From contig NC_049992.1 in the NCBI RefSeq assembly GCF_000003815.2, forward strand, positions 12,125,786 to 12,189,785: 64,000 bases of DNA, written 5' to 3'. The stretch comes from Branchiostoma floridae (taxonomy: Eukaryota > Chordata > Leptocardii > Amphioxiformes > Branchiostomatidae). The notes below the pieces were generated by a model. It ran no database searches, was not told the origin of the DNA, and saw only the letters and a program-made list of their open reading frames with translations. Made by a program: the position numbers and the translations under genes. Positions within the stretch are counted from its first letter, which is position 1, and the number at the start of each line of letters is the position of its first letter. Positions 1 to 23,300 of the stretch are shown one piece after another.

Positions 1-227
1 TTGGATTCATCAGTAGATCGATGAATTCACGGCGATGCAGTATTAGGGACGGAAGTGGCGTTGGATCATCAGTAGATCGATGAATCCCACAGCACTATTG
101 ATTAATTCCATAGCTGTGGAATTCATCATCTGAGTGATGAATATCACAGCTGTGGAATTCATCATTTTCACAGCTGTGGAATTCATCATCTAAGTGATGA
201 ATATCACAGCTGTGGAATTCATCAATC
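1..227. repeat. Palindromic minisatellite in PEX5 intron
   Basis: Two copies of a segment around CATCAGTAGATCGATGAAT start at about 8 and 67, a 60-base period. From about 109 to 227 a unit built on the palindrome CACAGCTGTG plus GAATTCATCA recurs four times, with TGATGAAT in the opposite sense between copies, so the tract can fold into hairpins. It lies just downstream of the third PEX5 coding exon on the minus strand, so it is intronic. No coding signal is seen. Confidence 0.7.
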
Positions 228-269
228 CACGGTCTTCGGATATACCTGATTCTACAGAATGATTTTTAC

Positions 270-1257
270 CTTGAGCAAGTCTACTTCTCATCTCGGCATC
301 TTCAATTTCTCTCATCTCCTGCATGAGGGCGTCCATGCGGAAGGTTGTAGGGGCAGCATGGCTGCGCTGGTCTGCCAGGAACTCATTCACCAACTGGACA
401 ATATTAGGACAAAATAATGTGTGAATGGCCAACTCTGAGTAGCCTGGCTACCATCCAATTTCTACCAGGGATTCTTGCACTTGTTGCCCTAATTTTTTGG
501 GGGGTCAGTGAGTGCTAGCCTGAGTGTCATCCTCCGTAGTGACCACTGGCTCAATCCTTTTGCTTGCTAAAGGATTGAGCCAGCAGTCACTAGGGAGGAT
601 GGCACTTAGGCTAAGTGAGTGCAAGGAGCCTGGGTGGAAATCGGATTTTACCGAGGTTATCTAACCACGAGTCATGCTGCTAAATGTGTGGCTGTGTCAG
701 AGAATGATGACAATTAATACAAAAAGAACATACCTGTTCCTCTGAGGCTTCAGCAAATCTGTCAGGTGTCTGAGGAGTAGAATGTTAAAAAATTACAAAA
801 TGAGAATAACATGACATGGTAAAAATCTATTCTGTTATTGGCAAGATTACATTTGTTATACAAACAGTAGCCCAGGAATAACCTACCAGTATTGACTCTT
901 TGTTACAATACACATTACATGTGTAGATGCAAAATCTGTAATGAACTGTTGTTTACATAGATGTCCTGAAAGATAAAAGTAAAACAAAAGAAATAACACT
1001 ATAGAAAATACTGCCATCATTCACTGTGAAGACATTTTCGTATCCTAATGAAGTATTCAGTTTTTTTTAATAATTCTAATTTGCAAAGAACCGTTAGGAT
1101 GACAAGGATTCCCTACCACAGGCAGCCCCCTTGCTGCAGGAAAGCCTGGCCTGAGCCCCTCCTGCCGGAGAGTCTTGTCCTGAGTGAAGTGTGTGGTTAA
1201 CTTCATCAGGGGGTTGGCTCCTCCACACTCCCCCTCCACCAGCTGACGCATCGCCAT
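270..1257 (-). CDS. PEX5: PEX5 peroxisomal import receptor, N-terminal exons (partial)
   Basis: PEX5 is the cytosolic receptor that recognises C-terminal PTS1 signals and shuttles cargo to the peroxisomal docking complex. Three coding exons are visible: 1257-1117 (47 residues, ATG at 1257-1255), 769-734 (36 bases, 12 residues) and 393-270 (41 codons plus one base). Donors and acceptors fit GT-AG and phases agree (0, 0, then 1). The first exon carries the family N-terminus [11 protein letters not shown] and FTQDK; the Cys at residue 11 matches the monoubiquitinated cysteine needed for receptor recycling. The third exon has [20 protein letters not shown] and an acidic helix, matching the region after the first exon in vertebrate PEX5. 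The WxxxF repeats and the TPR domain lie beyond the left edge. It is divergent from PDE6D. Identity is recalled from family sequences, not aligned. Confidence 0.92.
440..655. repeat. Foldback MITE-like element, copy A
   Basis: A long imperfect inverted repeat: arms at about 511-561 and 568-618 (sharing GGCTCAATCCTTT / AAAGGATTGAGCC and ATCCTCC / GGAGGAT), with outer sequence TTTCTACCAGGGATT and GGTGGAAATCGG. A related copy lies at 37119-37215. It sits in a PEX5 intron between exons 2 and 3. Confidence 0.6.
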
Positions 1258-3439
1258 GGTTACCAGGGATTCTGTCTGCTTCTATCAGAGCTGGAAGGAG
1301 AGAAAGATCTTCACATTTCTCAGAAGAAGAATCTGTGCAGTCACAGGGGCATCTGTGTTCTCTGACTACGATACAGTCACCAAATGTATTAGCATTGCAT
1401 ATAAAGTACCTGGCATTTTGCCAAAGGTTGCTGTCAGTGACAACAGACCAATTTAGTTTGCCACAAATAGATAGAAAAACATGAATATGTCAGAGAGTAC
1501 CGGTAAATTGCATCTCCACTATCTATGTAAGGCAGTAAAACAGTAAAAAGTCAGAGAAAATCAAGACTCTTTTAAGCTCATTGACAGCGGGAGGTTTCTC
1601 CTACTGCCTTAGTTTAGTGGACCTTATGTTTATGCATGATCAAACAAGTCCATCAAAACAGTGCTGTGTGTGTTGGCCTTGAGCTGATGTCCATGACTGT
1701 GGAGAATTAATTCTTTCACAGTAGCACAAAAGGTGGTTGTTCTCATCTGAAAGGCTTTGAACCATCTCAAATATTTGGATTAAGTTCAACTGGAATTTCT
1801 TACCCCTTCATTGAAAATGTCTGTAACTTTGGATTTAAGCATTCTATGCAACATTGCTTTTAATTAACAATGCAACTTGTAGTACAATGCTTAACTTTCT
1901 TCCAGTACTAAGGTGTACACAGATCAAATCTTAAACCACAACTACAAACATAGATGAGCTTCCATGCAACTTATACTTTTCAATAGTATTTGGAATATGT
2001 ACTAAAATAGTAATAGTTAATATCAGTTGTGTATCACTTGCAATGTAAAGTTAGGCATTTTCAATAATAGATGGTAACAACATCTTGATTTTCTAAAATG
2101 TTTTGTTATTATAAAGTTACCATGACAGAAACCCATGACCTGATTCCTTTAGAATATTAAGTAACGTTAGATGTACAAATGCTATAGCCTGGGTACCATC
2201 CGGGTGGTAGTTCACTCCTATCAGGGCTCGAAATACTTTTTTCTGCATACCTGCACTGGTGCAAGTAACATTGAAAATTACCTGCACCAGACAAATTTTA
2301 CCTGCACCTATCTGAATTTAGGAAGTATGGATCATACTAAAAATTGTTGAGGAACCTTTTTTGTCTTCTTTCATACTTAATAGGTGGTAACAGTCAATGC
2401 AGCTAATAACAATCCACAATGACATACACTTACATCATAGGATATTTATGTATAAAAGCCAGTACATGGACCAGTGCAGGTTAGGTGCAGGTAGACATCA
2501 GAAATACCTGCACAGCTCCAATTTTACTAACGTGCATATGCAGGTGGTATTTCGAGCCCTGCCTATGTTTGCTTCTGCTACCCGTCTGGAGACCTTTATA
2601 TTCAAACAGTTTGTGCTAACGTCAGTTAATGCGCACCTTTTCGGGCGTTGAAGCGCATTCCTTAATTTGCTCATGTGTAGGGACCAATCAGTGACCTTGT
2701 CCAAAATTTGGACGATTCCAGACGTTAACAGGTCAAGGATCCCAGACGGAACTGCAGAGAAGCGACTTTATATAGTGTATAATGAATGTCAGAGCGAGAA
2801 AAGACTGTAACGGTTGTTATATAGTGTATACTTAATGCTGGAGCAAACAACTTTCTGGATAGTTACCTAGGCTACAAATGACAAATGTTAAAATCTCATG
2901 TTCAAATTGTATACAACAGGACAAACATCTTTTGCAAAAAAAGGTGGCATGGAGAAAACTTCTAAGATGATGGTTACTATAATCAACCTGTACATAACAC
3001 TACATTAAAGTTTTAAAGGTAAACGCAACTGGGTCAACGGTCATAGGTCGCCTGAAAAGTTGTTTGCTGTGCTGCATGCTGTAGTGTTGCTACACTAGTA
3101 ATAAAACGTTCAAGATATAGTCTGTGTGGAGTTGTTGGTATGTTTGAATGTCAGTGAACATTGTACATTGCCACGGCCGCCAAATGGTGGCATTATAATG
3201 TGTCTAATTATATTTCTGTAAAAATCATCGAGTGACCAAGCGGTCATCGACATGATGGTTTAGGCATCGTAAACAGAAACTCTGAAAATGAACTTATCTG
3301 ACAATCACAGACATACAGCGCACCACATATGGAACACCTACCTTGGGTGCGTCACCAACTTGTTGAAGAAACTGTTCAAATGGTTCTTACTATCTAGAAT
3401 TTTGGACAATTTTCCTTAGAGCTGTTTACATCGCATCTA
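1258..3439. other. Intergenic / 5' flank between PEX5 and PDE6D
   Basis: No conserved coding exon was recognised on either strand. Any untranslated first exon of PEX5 would lie here or in the promoter segment to the right. An AG acceptor on the minus strand shortly before the PEX5 ATG would allow a spliced leader. The segment contains the transposon at 2222-2561, and about 2186-2215 resembles the outer end of the MITE at 440-655. Confidence 0.5.
2222..2561. mobile_element. Non-autonomous TIR transposon, copy 1
   Basis: Termini are CAGGGCTCGAAATAC and its reverse complement GTATTTCGAGCCCTG. The flanks carry the direct repeat CCTAT at 2217-2221 and 2562-2566, giving a 5-base target-site duplication. 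The subterminal regions hold repeated CCTGCAC / GTGCAGG. Length is 340 bases with no coding capacity. It shares ends with the elements at 6402-6762 and 43069-43382. Confidence 0.75.
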
Positions 3440-3887
3440 CGAAACGTTCAGCTGATCACGTCAGGTCAACCGCCATCTTAACTAAAGTTCACTTCCGGGT
3501 TAAGAATGACGTCACGAACCGCATCACTCCTCTGTAAACATTCACTACATCAAAGTGTGCACATATAATCTTGGTTTTATGAGCAAAATTTCATTTCATA
3601 AAACTATTTCTATTAAATACTCTATGCTTTGTGTTGGAACACAATGAATTAAAATGTTTGCAATATCCTGACATGCTGAGTGCGGATGGATATTTCCTAA
3701 AGGTAAATCGTCGGCCCGAACTACATTCATAAATTTGGATGCCATTTTTGGCGGAAGCAGGAGGAGTGTCTGTGTTTGCCCGAACTTCCCAGCCTTCTCC
3801 TACAAACTTACCCCTTATTTTGGACATCGTGAGACCCAGTCTCGGAGCACAGAAGTTTGAAGAAGCTTTGAGAGTCATTTGGTCGCC
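3440..3887 (+). promoter_or_regulatory. Putative PDE6D (possibly bidirectional) promoter
   Basis: Upstream of the PDE6D ATG lie a YY1-type GCCATCTT (3472-3479), an ETS-type ACTTCCGGG (3491-3499) and a perfect CRE TGACGTCA (3507-3514), all within about 45 bases, without an obvious TATA box. Such clusters are typical of housekeeping, often bidirectional promoters. PEX5 reads away on the other strand, so the segment may serve both genes. The motifs are seen; their function is inferred. Confidence 0.55.
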
Positions 3888-14581
<10,694 letters not shown>

Positions 14582-17500
14582 CCCCCAACAACCAACCAAT
14601 CAGTGTTCTCCATCCAAGTCACCTGACCTCACGACACCTGATCCAATCCTGATGTGTTTAGCTACCAGCCCTTTGCTGTTTTAGTGGGATGGTGCCGTTT
14701 CTGAGGTCAGATCATTCCAATTCACAGATAGGGTGGGGGTGGGTAGGATGTATGGAGCTTTTAAAAACCATCAGCTGGCATTCCTTGAAATTTTTGATGA
14801 CAGGGGAATAAGTAAAGAACTATACTTTTTTTTACAGCAGCACTAGCTATTGATGATAAATCCATTTCCTAGAAATGTTCCTCCATTGGCTCATCTATTG
14901 ATGTTTCTTTCCATAATCATAACACCCAATGTATAACCTGACTATTGAATACTTGAATCACTTGGTTAAAATGGTTCATGGCTCACTGTGAATATCAAAG
15001 CATTTGATACTTTAATAGCATGCTGGTGCATGGGGGAGAGTGCTTTATGAATGGCAATCTGTACAAATGTAAACAGCACTGGGAAGCTTTCCTAGCATGC
15101 TTTCTAGGAAATAGGGAAGACCACTTTGTGAAATGGTTGCCTAATTTGTTGTATACTTATCAGAAAGGACATTGTTAGTAACATACTCTCCATCATTTAC
15201 TGGTATGGTAAAAAATACAATCACAACACCACTCAATATTTGGTCTAACTTTAGGATGTGCTAACGATGCTCACCATTTTCTTGTACCATCAGTATCAAT
15301 ATAATGTAGGTATTACTGTTTTGCCACTTTTTAGAAGATGCTACCGAATATACAAAATGTATGTGACATTGCATCTTTCATAATTGTCATGGCTTACGTT
15401 CACATGTAATCTGCAAGTACACTATGTTTTGTAACAAACTGCTTCTGCACACAAGGCTACCATGTATTCCAAAGGGATGGCATTAGTGAAGTATCAAATA
15501 AGTACTAGTATTTCCAGCAGTGTCATGAAGCTATGATGTTGCAGCAAAGGTCACATAGCTTGTCCATTTTATTAGTAGTTTCCATTGAAAGCTGTATCAC
15601 AAGCAGTGTTTGCCTTGTGTAGGGCTCTGCTATGGTGTAACACAAATCAGTTCTAAAAGAAATGCATGGAAATCCCATCGTATCAGTTTTTCCTGCTGTA
15701 CATATTCTTGCCCAATGGTACAAATGGCTAGACACCGTTGGTTTTGATTTTTAGAAACACTACAAAGTCATAGTAGGGGGTTAAAGGATGTATGAATGCA
15801 CTTCAACTCAAATTCAGCTGTGACTTGCAATAATGGCAGCCTTGGGGAATTTCAGGAAACTGGTAGGTTATAGAAAGCTATCCATGCTTCATGCATTCCG
15901 AAGATAAGCTAATTGACAGTAAAGTACCTTGCAGAGGGTGAGCCAGAAAGAATTGTTGAGCGGAGCTGAGAAGAAATGTTGTGTAGAATTTAAGATTGGT
16001 ATTGCAAACCAGAAGAAAAAGTAAACAAAATGCTACACACTACAGTAGGACAAAATACCTTATAATCATACACCATACAAAAATTAATGTTTTAACACAT
16101 CTCTTCACCATGATTCTTTGAGATTCATTTCTTGATTCCTTAACATTACAAAGATTAAGATGACACAACTTAGAGAATAAGTAGCACATATTTTCAAAGC
16201 TGTCATAAATTGAAGATTACTATTATACATGTTGTAGTGCTGCATCTTTTTGATGTCGCGAAACGAGTGTGTTATGACATGGCATAAAAAAGTTCAAAAT
16301 GGAGAATGCGACCTAGTTGTCTTTCTATTGCGATGCCTCAAAATTCAGACTTTTTAGTCTTAAGATAGAGCCGACGTTGAACATCGTCACTTTTGAGGAT
16401 TTTGCTGGATTTGTATCTTTATATAACTTCTAGAAATGGTAACGCCCACTGAAAGCCATTGCAAAAATAGTTGGCCAAGGAGTCACAAAGACGAGAGATT
16501 GTTACTTTGTAGTATGAAACTTCTGACGGATTGCACTTACTGTAGAACTGATTGTGTTGACTGGCAATAAGTGTTGCATACATGTTCAGATTGTCAGCCT
16601 TCAGTGATAGAAATCTGTGTCATTCTGCTATGGCATGCTTTAATGTCAACAGAACAAGAAGTAATACTTCTCACAGTATTTTAATTCAAATGATTTATAT
16701 TGTAACAAAGAGGAGTTGATGTTAAACATGTACAACATTTAGCATATGATTAATTGTGAATTGTGATGTTGATATGTAGGTGATAAATTGATATATAATT
16801 ATAATGGGACCAAGATATGGTAAAACAAATTCAAGAATATGACAATTTTTTGAAATTATCAGTGAATGATTATGTTTATGGTATATTATGTGGCATATAC
16901 ATTTTGTGCACTTACTCACTGTCTTTGGAAAATCCTGTTGTACATAGTATTGGCTTGACACAGTCACTGAATGATGTGCATTTAGTAAAGTTGCTGAGTT
17001 TACTCTTTCTGTCTCTTGTTTGAGTCTATTGTCTGTATCTGTATTTATATTTAGTATATAGCCGGTGTAACACACCAGCTTGTCTCCAGTCTTAAGATGA
17101 AAAGTTCAATGTATGGATACAACAGTTGTTACCAAATTAATACATCCATCCATATATCTGCTATATATTGGCTGTAGCAGTTGAATTAAAGGCTGTTATA
17201 CCAGCATGTAGAGAGGAAGAATTGAAACTGTAAATCTATACATTAGATTAGGGTGGAAAAACAGCTCACGGTGAAAGGTATACTGTAACCATGTTTGTCA
17301 AAATTCTTCTACGGCACATAATGTGGAGTTTGAATCTTGTCACGAAATACATTTGTGCAAACTGATACATCTTAATGGCTGTAAGCCTACTAACACAAGC
17401 AAACTTTAAGATATATTATTATAAGTAAGGTACATATTTTACTCGTTTATAAAAGGCACAATATATAATGGCTTGCAAAAACATTCCTTAAAAAGCAGTT

Positions 17501-18086
17501 CTCTGTAGGGCTCCGACTAGGGCATGTTTTCTTTATTGATATAGTTACGTATGTCATGTTTTTCAGACCTTGCAACAAAAGTTGTGAGGGATGAGGCAAA
17601 CATTGACACTTTCATTAAAAGAAGATCGAAATGTGTTCAGAGAAAGATTAAGTATTTTGAAAAAGTTAGAATCTATCATGCATTTTCAATGAAGGTATTG
17701 TGCAAAACTGAGTGTCTTGGAAAGGCCTCTTTGAAAGCTAGATCCTAGGGACTCTTTACACTGAAGAAAAACTAGTGAAAGGGAGGAAATTGGCACTAAA
17801 TTGTCTACAAATCCAGCTTAAATCTATGTTTACATAGCTTATATGACAGCAAAGTTCACAATGAGAATCTTTACAACCCATCCTGGCAGCAGTAACAAAA
17901 GAACATATTCTATATCATGTACCTTTAAATGGCAAAAAAGGGATGTACAAAAGGAGTAAAGATCATGAAAAGTGGATCATTGAGGATAGAAATCCTAGTC
18001 CTATCAATATTTGATGTCCCTATGACTTGTTTAGAATTAGTAATGAGTTTTGTCAAGTATTACACAGTAGAGCTTGTGGACTGCAG

Positions 18087-18189
18087 AAGTGACAGTACAA
18101 CAGACCTGTGGAGGACAACTCACCCAGGGTCCCTGTACGAGCAGAAGTATGATGACTACACATCATTGAGTTTCCATGAGCGGAAGGTA
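18087..18189 (+). CDS. Candidate exon of unknown identity
   Basis: The segment follows CTGCAG and ends in a near-consensus donor (AAG then GTAAGT). Read in the open frame it gives 34 residues after one base of split codon, with DSTTDLWRTTHPG and YEQKYDDYTSLSFHERK. It looks protein-like but was not recognised. It ends in phase 0, the phase that would join in frame to the acceptor at 20268, just before the receptor's signal peptide. It could be a 5' exon of that gene, a nested gene, or chance. Confidence 0.35.
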
Positions 18190-18666
18190 AGTTTCTTGTG
18201 CTGCACAGTTTTTACTTGCTACTATGATAGAAATCCTTGGAAAGTAGTGAAGCTTTTCTTAAAGCTTGATGTCCTGACAGCTGAGAGATGGATGCATATC
18301 TGAACCAATGACTGCACTATCTTGTCAGATACATGGCAAATGATAGATACAGATGTCAGATACTGTTAGTATCATACCAGAAGGAAGGTATTTTGCATAC
18401 TGTGGTGTTACACAAGTTACATGATTAAAATCAAAGGCTGTTGCAACATTGAAGTCATGATATACATGATTATAAACAGGCTGTCCAACCTGTGTACATG
18501 AATGTACGTGTAGGGTTAATTTTGGCAGTCCAGGTGGCTTCATCATAATATTAGCTTACGAATATCAAATATTGAGATGCATATTGTATATTATAGGTAT
18601 TACACTAAGTGAACCAAAGGCCTCTACCTTCAGTTGTTCGTTCAGGCAAAACTTTATGGCCTTAAT

Positions 18667-19641
18667 TACCTCCATGAAATGTCATGGAGGTTATATTTTA
18701 CCCTGTGTTTGTCTGTGTGTCTGTCTGTCTGTCTGTCTGTCTGTGTGTAAACAAGATAACTCAAGAACAGCTTGGTGGATTGGTTTCATACTTGGTGTGT
18801 TGGTAGGGTGTGATAAAAGCTGGAAATGATTAGATTTTGGTCCCCCTAGCGGCTTCCCTTGGTACTGCAGCGCAACTTCCGGGTTTGCTATCTCGTGTTC
18901 TGAGCAAGCTATGGTCACGCTTTTGAAGTTTTAGATAGCTCTTGTGCTCAGAAATAAGTGACATAAGTTTGGGCCCCCTAGCGTCTAGTTTTGGGAAAGC
19001 AGGGGCATTTTTGTCAAAAACTTCTGAAGACGATAACTCAAGAAGGGAACGACGGATTTTCATCATTTTTGGTATGTAGGTACCTTAGACAATGTTTTAC
19101 AAGATAAGATACTAATTATGCAAAACAGGAGTACATTTGCATAATTAATGAGAATATTCTATCATAGCAGTTTTTTCAATGTATCTCTTGTTCCAGACAT
19201 GCTATGGTCTTGATATTTTGGTGGTAGATAGCTTTTGGTGTCATGAAAAAGTGGGGAAAGTTTCAGCCCCCTAACATTTAATTGTGGAACTGCATGGGTG
19301 TTTTTGTCAAGACACTCCAAAGAGGATAACTGCAGAAAGAAACGACGGATTGCCTGCATTTTAGGCACGCGGGTAGCTTAGGCAAAGATGTTCATAATGA
19401 TATACATGTTATGCAAATGAGGACTTAATTTGCATAATTAATGAGGAAATTGTATAGTTCCATTGTTTTCAATAACTGGACCTCAATACATGTAACACAT
19501 GTTAATTACGATAGGTGGAATATAAGCAGATACCAAATATGGTAATGAGGAACTTATTATGTTAATGTGTTAGTCAATTGCATGAAAGTTACGAAAGCTC
19601 TGAATTTTTCATGGAGGTATGAGGTCGCCGAACTCTAGTTT
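18667..19641. repeat. Dispersed repeat with (TGTC)n tract
   Basis: The segment opens with ACCTCCATGAAATGTCATGG and a (CTGT)n microsatellite (about 18717-18745). It contains repeated blocks around GATAACT(C/G)(A/C)AGAA, GCCCCCTAGCG and GCATAATTAATGAG, and ends near TTTCATGGAGGTATGAGG, the inverse of its start. The internal repetition and the matching ends suggest a transposon-derived family common in marine invertebrates. The class is not assigned. Confidence 0.55.
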
Positions 19642-20276
19642 TCTCTCTATTTTTGTGTGATATGTCCGTGGGATATTTAAAAATTATGGAAAGTAAAACC
19701 CTCCAAGTGTCAAATTATGGATTACTCTAACTGAGATGAGTATTAGATGGGCTGATATAGGTTTTCTTTCAGGTTTGAAGGACAGGCATTTGACTGGCTA
19801 ATCAAAATGTTACATACATTTGACATTTTGTATTGAGGGTGCAAATGCTGCATGATTGTACAATACTCAGTCATGTATTGTATGTGCCACTTTGTTGCTG
19901 GTACAATGTGTGACAAGGGATTACTCCACCATATGACAGGCACAATAGATAAAATTTCATCGTACAGCAGTTGTAACAGGTACAATGTATGACAACATGT
20001 ATGTATGTGTTGGAGAAAAGCGGGCTTTTCTGCCTTCCCTACTTTTTTCTATGTGTGACATTTTTTTGCATTCTGAAGTTAAATTCAAATCACCATAATG
20101 ATTATTACAAATTTTGTAACTAGGACATGGAACAAACATGTTGAAGTAGAAAACCAGAGAAGACTTAGCTGCAGCATAAGGAAAAGTTTCTCCTTCAGGA
20201 ACCATCGTTTTAGATATATTGATTTTTATGTCTTCAAGATTTATAATCTTTTACCCCATGTTACCAGGATCCCGTG

Positions 20277-20364
20277 ATGGAGTCAAAGCAAAGAATCCCA
20301 AAAGGGGCATTGGCACTGGCATTGCTGGTCCTTCTAGGATTCTACAAGGGAGCTTATTCGAAAG
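20277..20364 (+). CDS. Signal peptide exon of adhesion GPCR
   Basis: ATG at 20277 opens 29 codons and one base: a basic start ([10 protein letters not shown]), a hydrophobic core [13 protein letters not shown], then a small-residue region before the donor GTATGG. This is a typical secretory signal. A pyrimidine-rich tract ending TTACCAG at 20267 suggests an upstream, probably untranslated, exon joins at 20268. Ends in phase 1. Confidence 0.8.
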
Positions 20365-23300
20365 GTATGGATTCCCGAAGTTGATTTCAAGACAGTTTTG
20401 GAAATACCTTAAGTTGACGCTTGTCTTTACCTGGTTGAAAATTAAAGACTTAAAATATAATTTCTTTCTGTTTCATGCCTGTATTATAGATTAATTCTGT
20501 AATTTTTGCTATACATGCTATATTTTTCTGAAGCCCACTTGAAGGTTCAAGATAGCATTTTTTAATACCACTATATGAATTTTCATCACCCAGTAAATTG
20601 CCAGGAGGGAAATGGCGTATCCTACCGAGGAACAGTCTCTGTGACTGAAACAGGCAAGACGTGTCAGCGCTGGGACAGTCAGACGCCTCATAAACACGAC
20701 ACGACACCCGCTAAATATCCGTCATCAGGGCTGGAGGAGAACTACTGCCGGAATCCGGACGGCTGGCACGAGATTTGGTGCCTCACCATGGATCCCAACA
20801 CCTGGTGGGAGCGTTGTGACATACCAGACTGTGGTAAGGTCTGATTACCAAAAGACCTGCTGTTTGTAACTTCTGTATTAATGATCACAGATCCACATGT
20901 AAGGCTAGTTTACCTTTATCCGCAGGCCCGGGATATCCTTTATCCGTTGTATTCAAGACTGTTTCAAACTAAATACCTAACAAAAATGCAATTTGGAACC
21001 ACTGACCATCGACTTGATATCCCTAAATTTTTCCCTGTTTGTAAGTAAAACTAATATTAGGTTACCTCGCGGATAATGGTGAACTAGCATTACACTTTTT
21101 ATATTTCAGTATATCTAAGTTCTATATTTATGTTGTGTTATTAGTACACTTTTGATTGGATTGTGTTTCAATCAATTAAGTTAACTTCTTCTGCTATTCA
21201 TTATTCGTTATGTATGATCACTTCTTTAGTTTGACCTCTGACCTCTGCTTATTATTTTACGCTAATTATCCGCTAATTATCCGCTTTTGATGTTAAGTTG
21301 TTTCTTTTTCATTTCATGTATGTCATTTATTCTTATTATTATGACTCCAGGAAGAGTAGTGGCATGATTTTATGATGTACACTAATGGAGATCGCAATAA
21401 AACAAACAAACAAACTTCTTCTAGATAAAAAATTACCTGTATACACCAAATAATAGCCACATAAGCAACTGGACAAGATTTTGGACACAGTCAGACATTT
21501 CATGTAGCCTCCACTACCTTTCATCAGTGACACTGAGCAGACCTTTTGAAGAGCAGTAGTCATAGGAACCAAAACTGCTGCAAGTCAGACAAATTCAAGA
21601 CAAGGTTGATGCAAATGACTTGATGCAAATGGGTCAAATAGCTCCTGTTTGAGTGCAGGAGTTAATGTTGTCTTGCAGGGGTGAGAGCGCCAGGTTCCAA
21701 GTTCTGGAAAGTTTGGTACAATTAGGCCTCCTTTCCTACTGAAAATTCTCTTATGTGCTGTCTCTTTATCCAAACCAGCAGGGTTCGTGGTCAAGGATAT
21801 CAGAATTCTGTGGATTTGAGATTGAAATAGTGTCCATGTATATGCACTAGGCTCGTTCTCATTTAAATGTCGAAATGCTGTTGCCTGACTTTACGGCTTG
21901 ATATGGAGAAAATTATACTATGACAACATCACTGGTTCCTTCATTTGTCCATAACCCCTGTAATGTTTTACAAAAGATGCACAACAACATTCGTATTGTT
22001 TGATGACTTAGAAGATTATTATAGCCACGGGTGGGATTTCACACCCTAAAAAATGGCTGTCGCCTGAGAAGAAACGAAGAATTCAAATAGTAGCCAAAAT
22101 CTAACAATTCAGTTCCCAGAATGATTGTTCGGTAGGTAAAACCAGCTGACCAGGCCCTCTGACCGATCACGTCAGATCGCTCCTATCACTGATCTTGGAG
22201 GCTGTGTGAGGTGGTTTATGCCTGTTGCCAGATTCTGTAACAAACGTTACCACCACGAGTATGATGGTTGCCACGGTTTTATTATCCACGTATAAGACTA
22301 GAAATGCCAGTTTTTGTGACGCTGTACAGTTTTTCTCGCTTCCTAAAGAAACAAGAAAGGGTTGTTGACTGTTATTTGTATCCCACCTTGCTTAACAAAA
22401 TGTTGTACAGAAATGACTGTAACAAACGTTACCATTGTTCGATGCTGTCTTAGCTTTCTATCTGACCTGGTATAAAAAAGCTGCCCACTTTTCAAATGTC
22501 CATTGGGACATCCACTTATACCTAAATGATGTAGTCAATAAGGTAAGTCCTTTAGAAGAAAACAGGGTTTACTGTTGTAACAAACGTTACTGGTAACGTT
22601 TGTTACCTGCCCTGTAATGTATTACCAATGGGACCGAAAATAATAAGTTGCCATTTTTTGGCTACGGTTAAAAGAGGAATTTTCCTAAACAACCAGGTAG
22701 TTTTCACTGAAAATAAAGCCGATTTATTTTTCGACCCAAAAAATGCCATTTTCGACATTTCAATGAGAACGAGTGACTAATGAGTGCATACTTGGAGTGT
22801 GGGGGTTCGAGCTTTGGTAGCCAGTTTTTGTAGCCACACTTGTCTATTTTGTTTTGGCTTTGAGGTAATTGTGTTGTCTCCCCAGTGGAAGAGACTTTTA
22901 ATCACTGCCTGAATTTGTGTTTCAATCAGTGGTGCATGAGATTTGAAGGCCAGATACTGGTCATTATTGCAGGTTGCTATCCTTCTCTGTGATAGTAAGT
23001 GTCTAGCATAGGGATCATGACTAGACTCCTGTGTGAACTTGATGTTGTCATCTACAGTCAAACCTGTCTATAGCGGCCACTCAAGGGACGGGACAAATTT
23101 GGCCACTATAGACAGGTGGCTTCTGTATAGAGGTGGTAACTTGTAGATAAAATACCCAAGGGACCGACAAAAAGTGGCCACTATGGACAGGTGGCCCCTC
23201 TGTAGAGGTGGCCCCTAATACAGGTTTGACTGTACCTGGTTGATATAGTGAAACAATCAATGAAATAAGTTTGCAACCAGCGACACAACATAGAGTACAG

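Larger units (their letters stand above)
14582..20267. other. PDE6D 3' region and intergenic interval
   Basis: This starts with the PDE6D 3' untranslated region, whose end could not be placed. The remainder is AT-rich and lacks exons with recognisable products, apart from the candidate at 18087-18189 and the dispersed repeat at 18667-19641. The promoter and any untranslated leader of the adhesion receptor must lie here, because the segment just before its ATG looks like a splice acceptor. Confidence 0.5.

Noticed and set aside
17551-17748. 65-residue plus-strand frame rich in Lys/Arg, preceded by TTTTTCAG
   Set aside because: No family resemblance, no plausible partner exon and low-complexity composition; not called as a gene.
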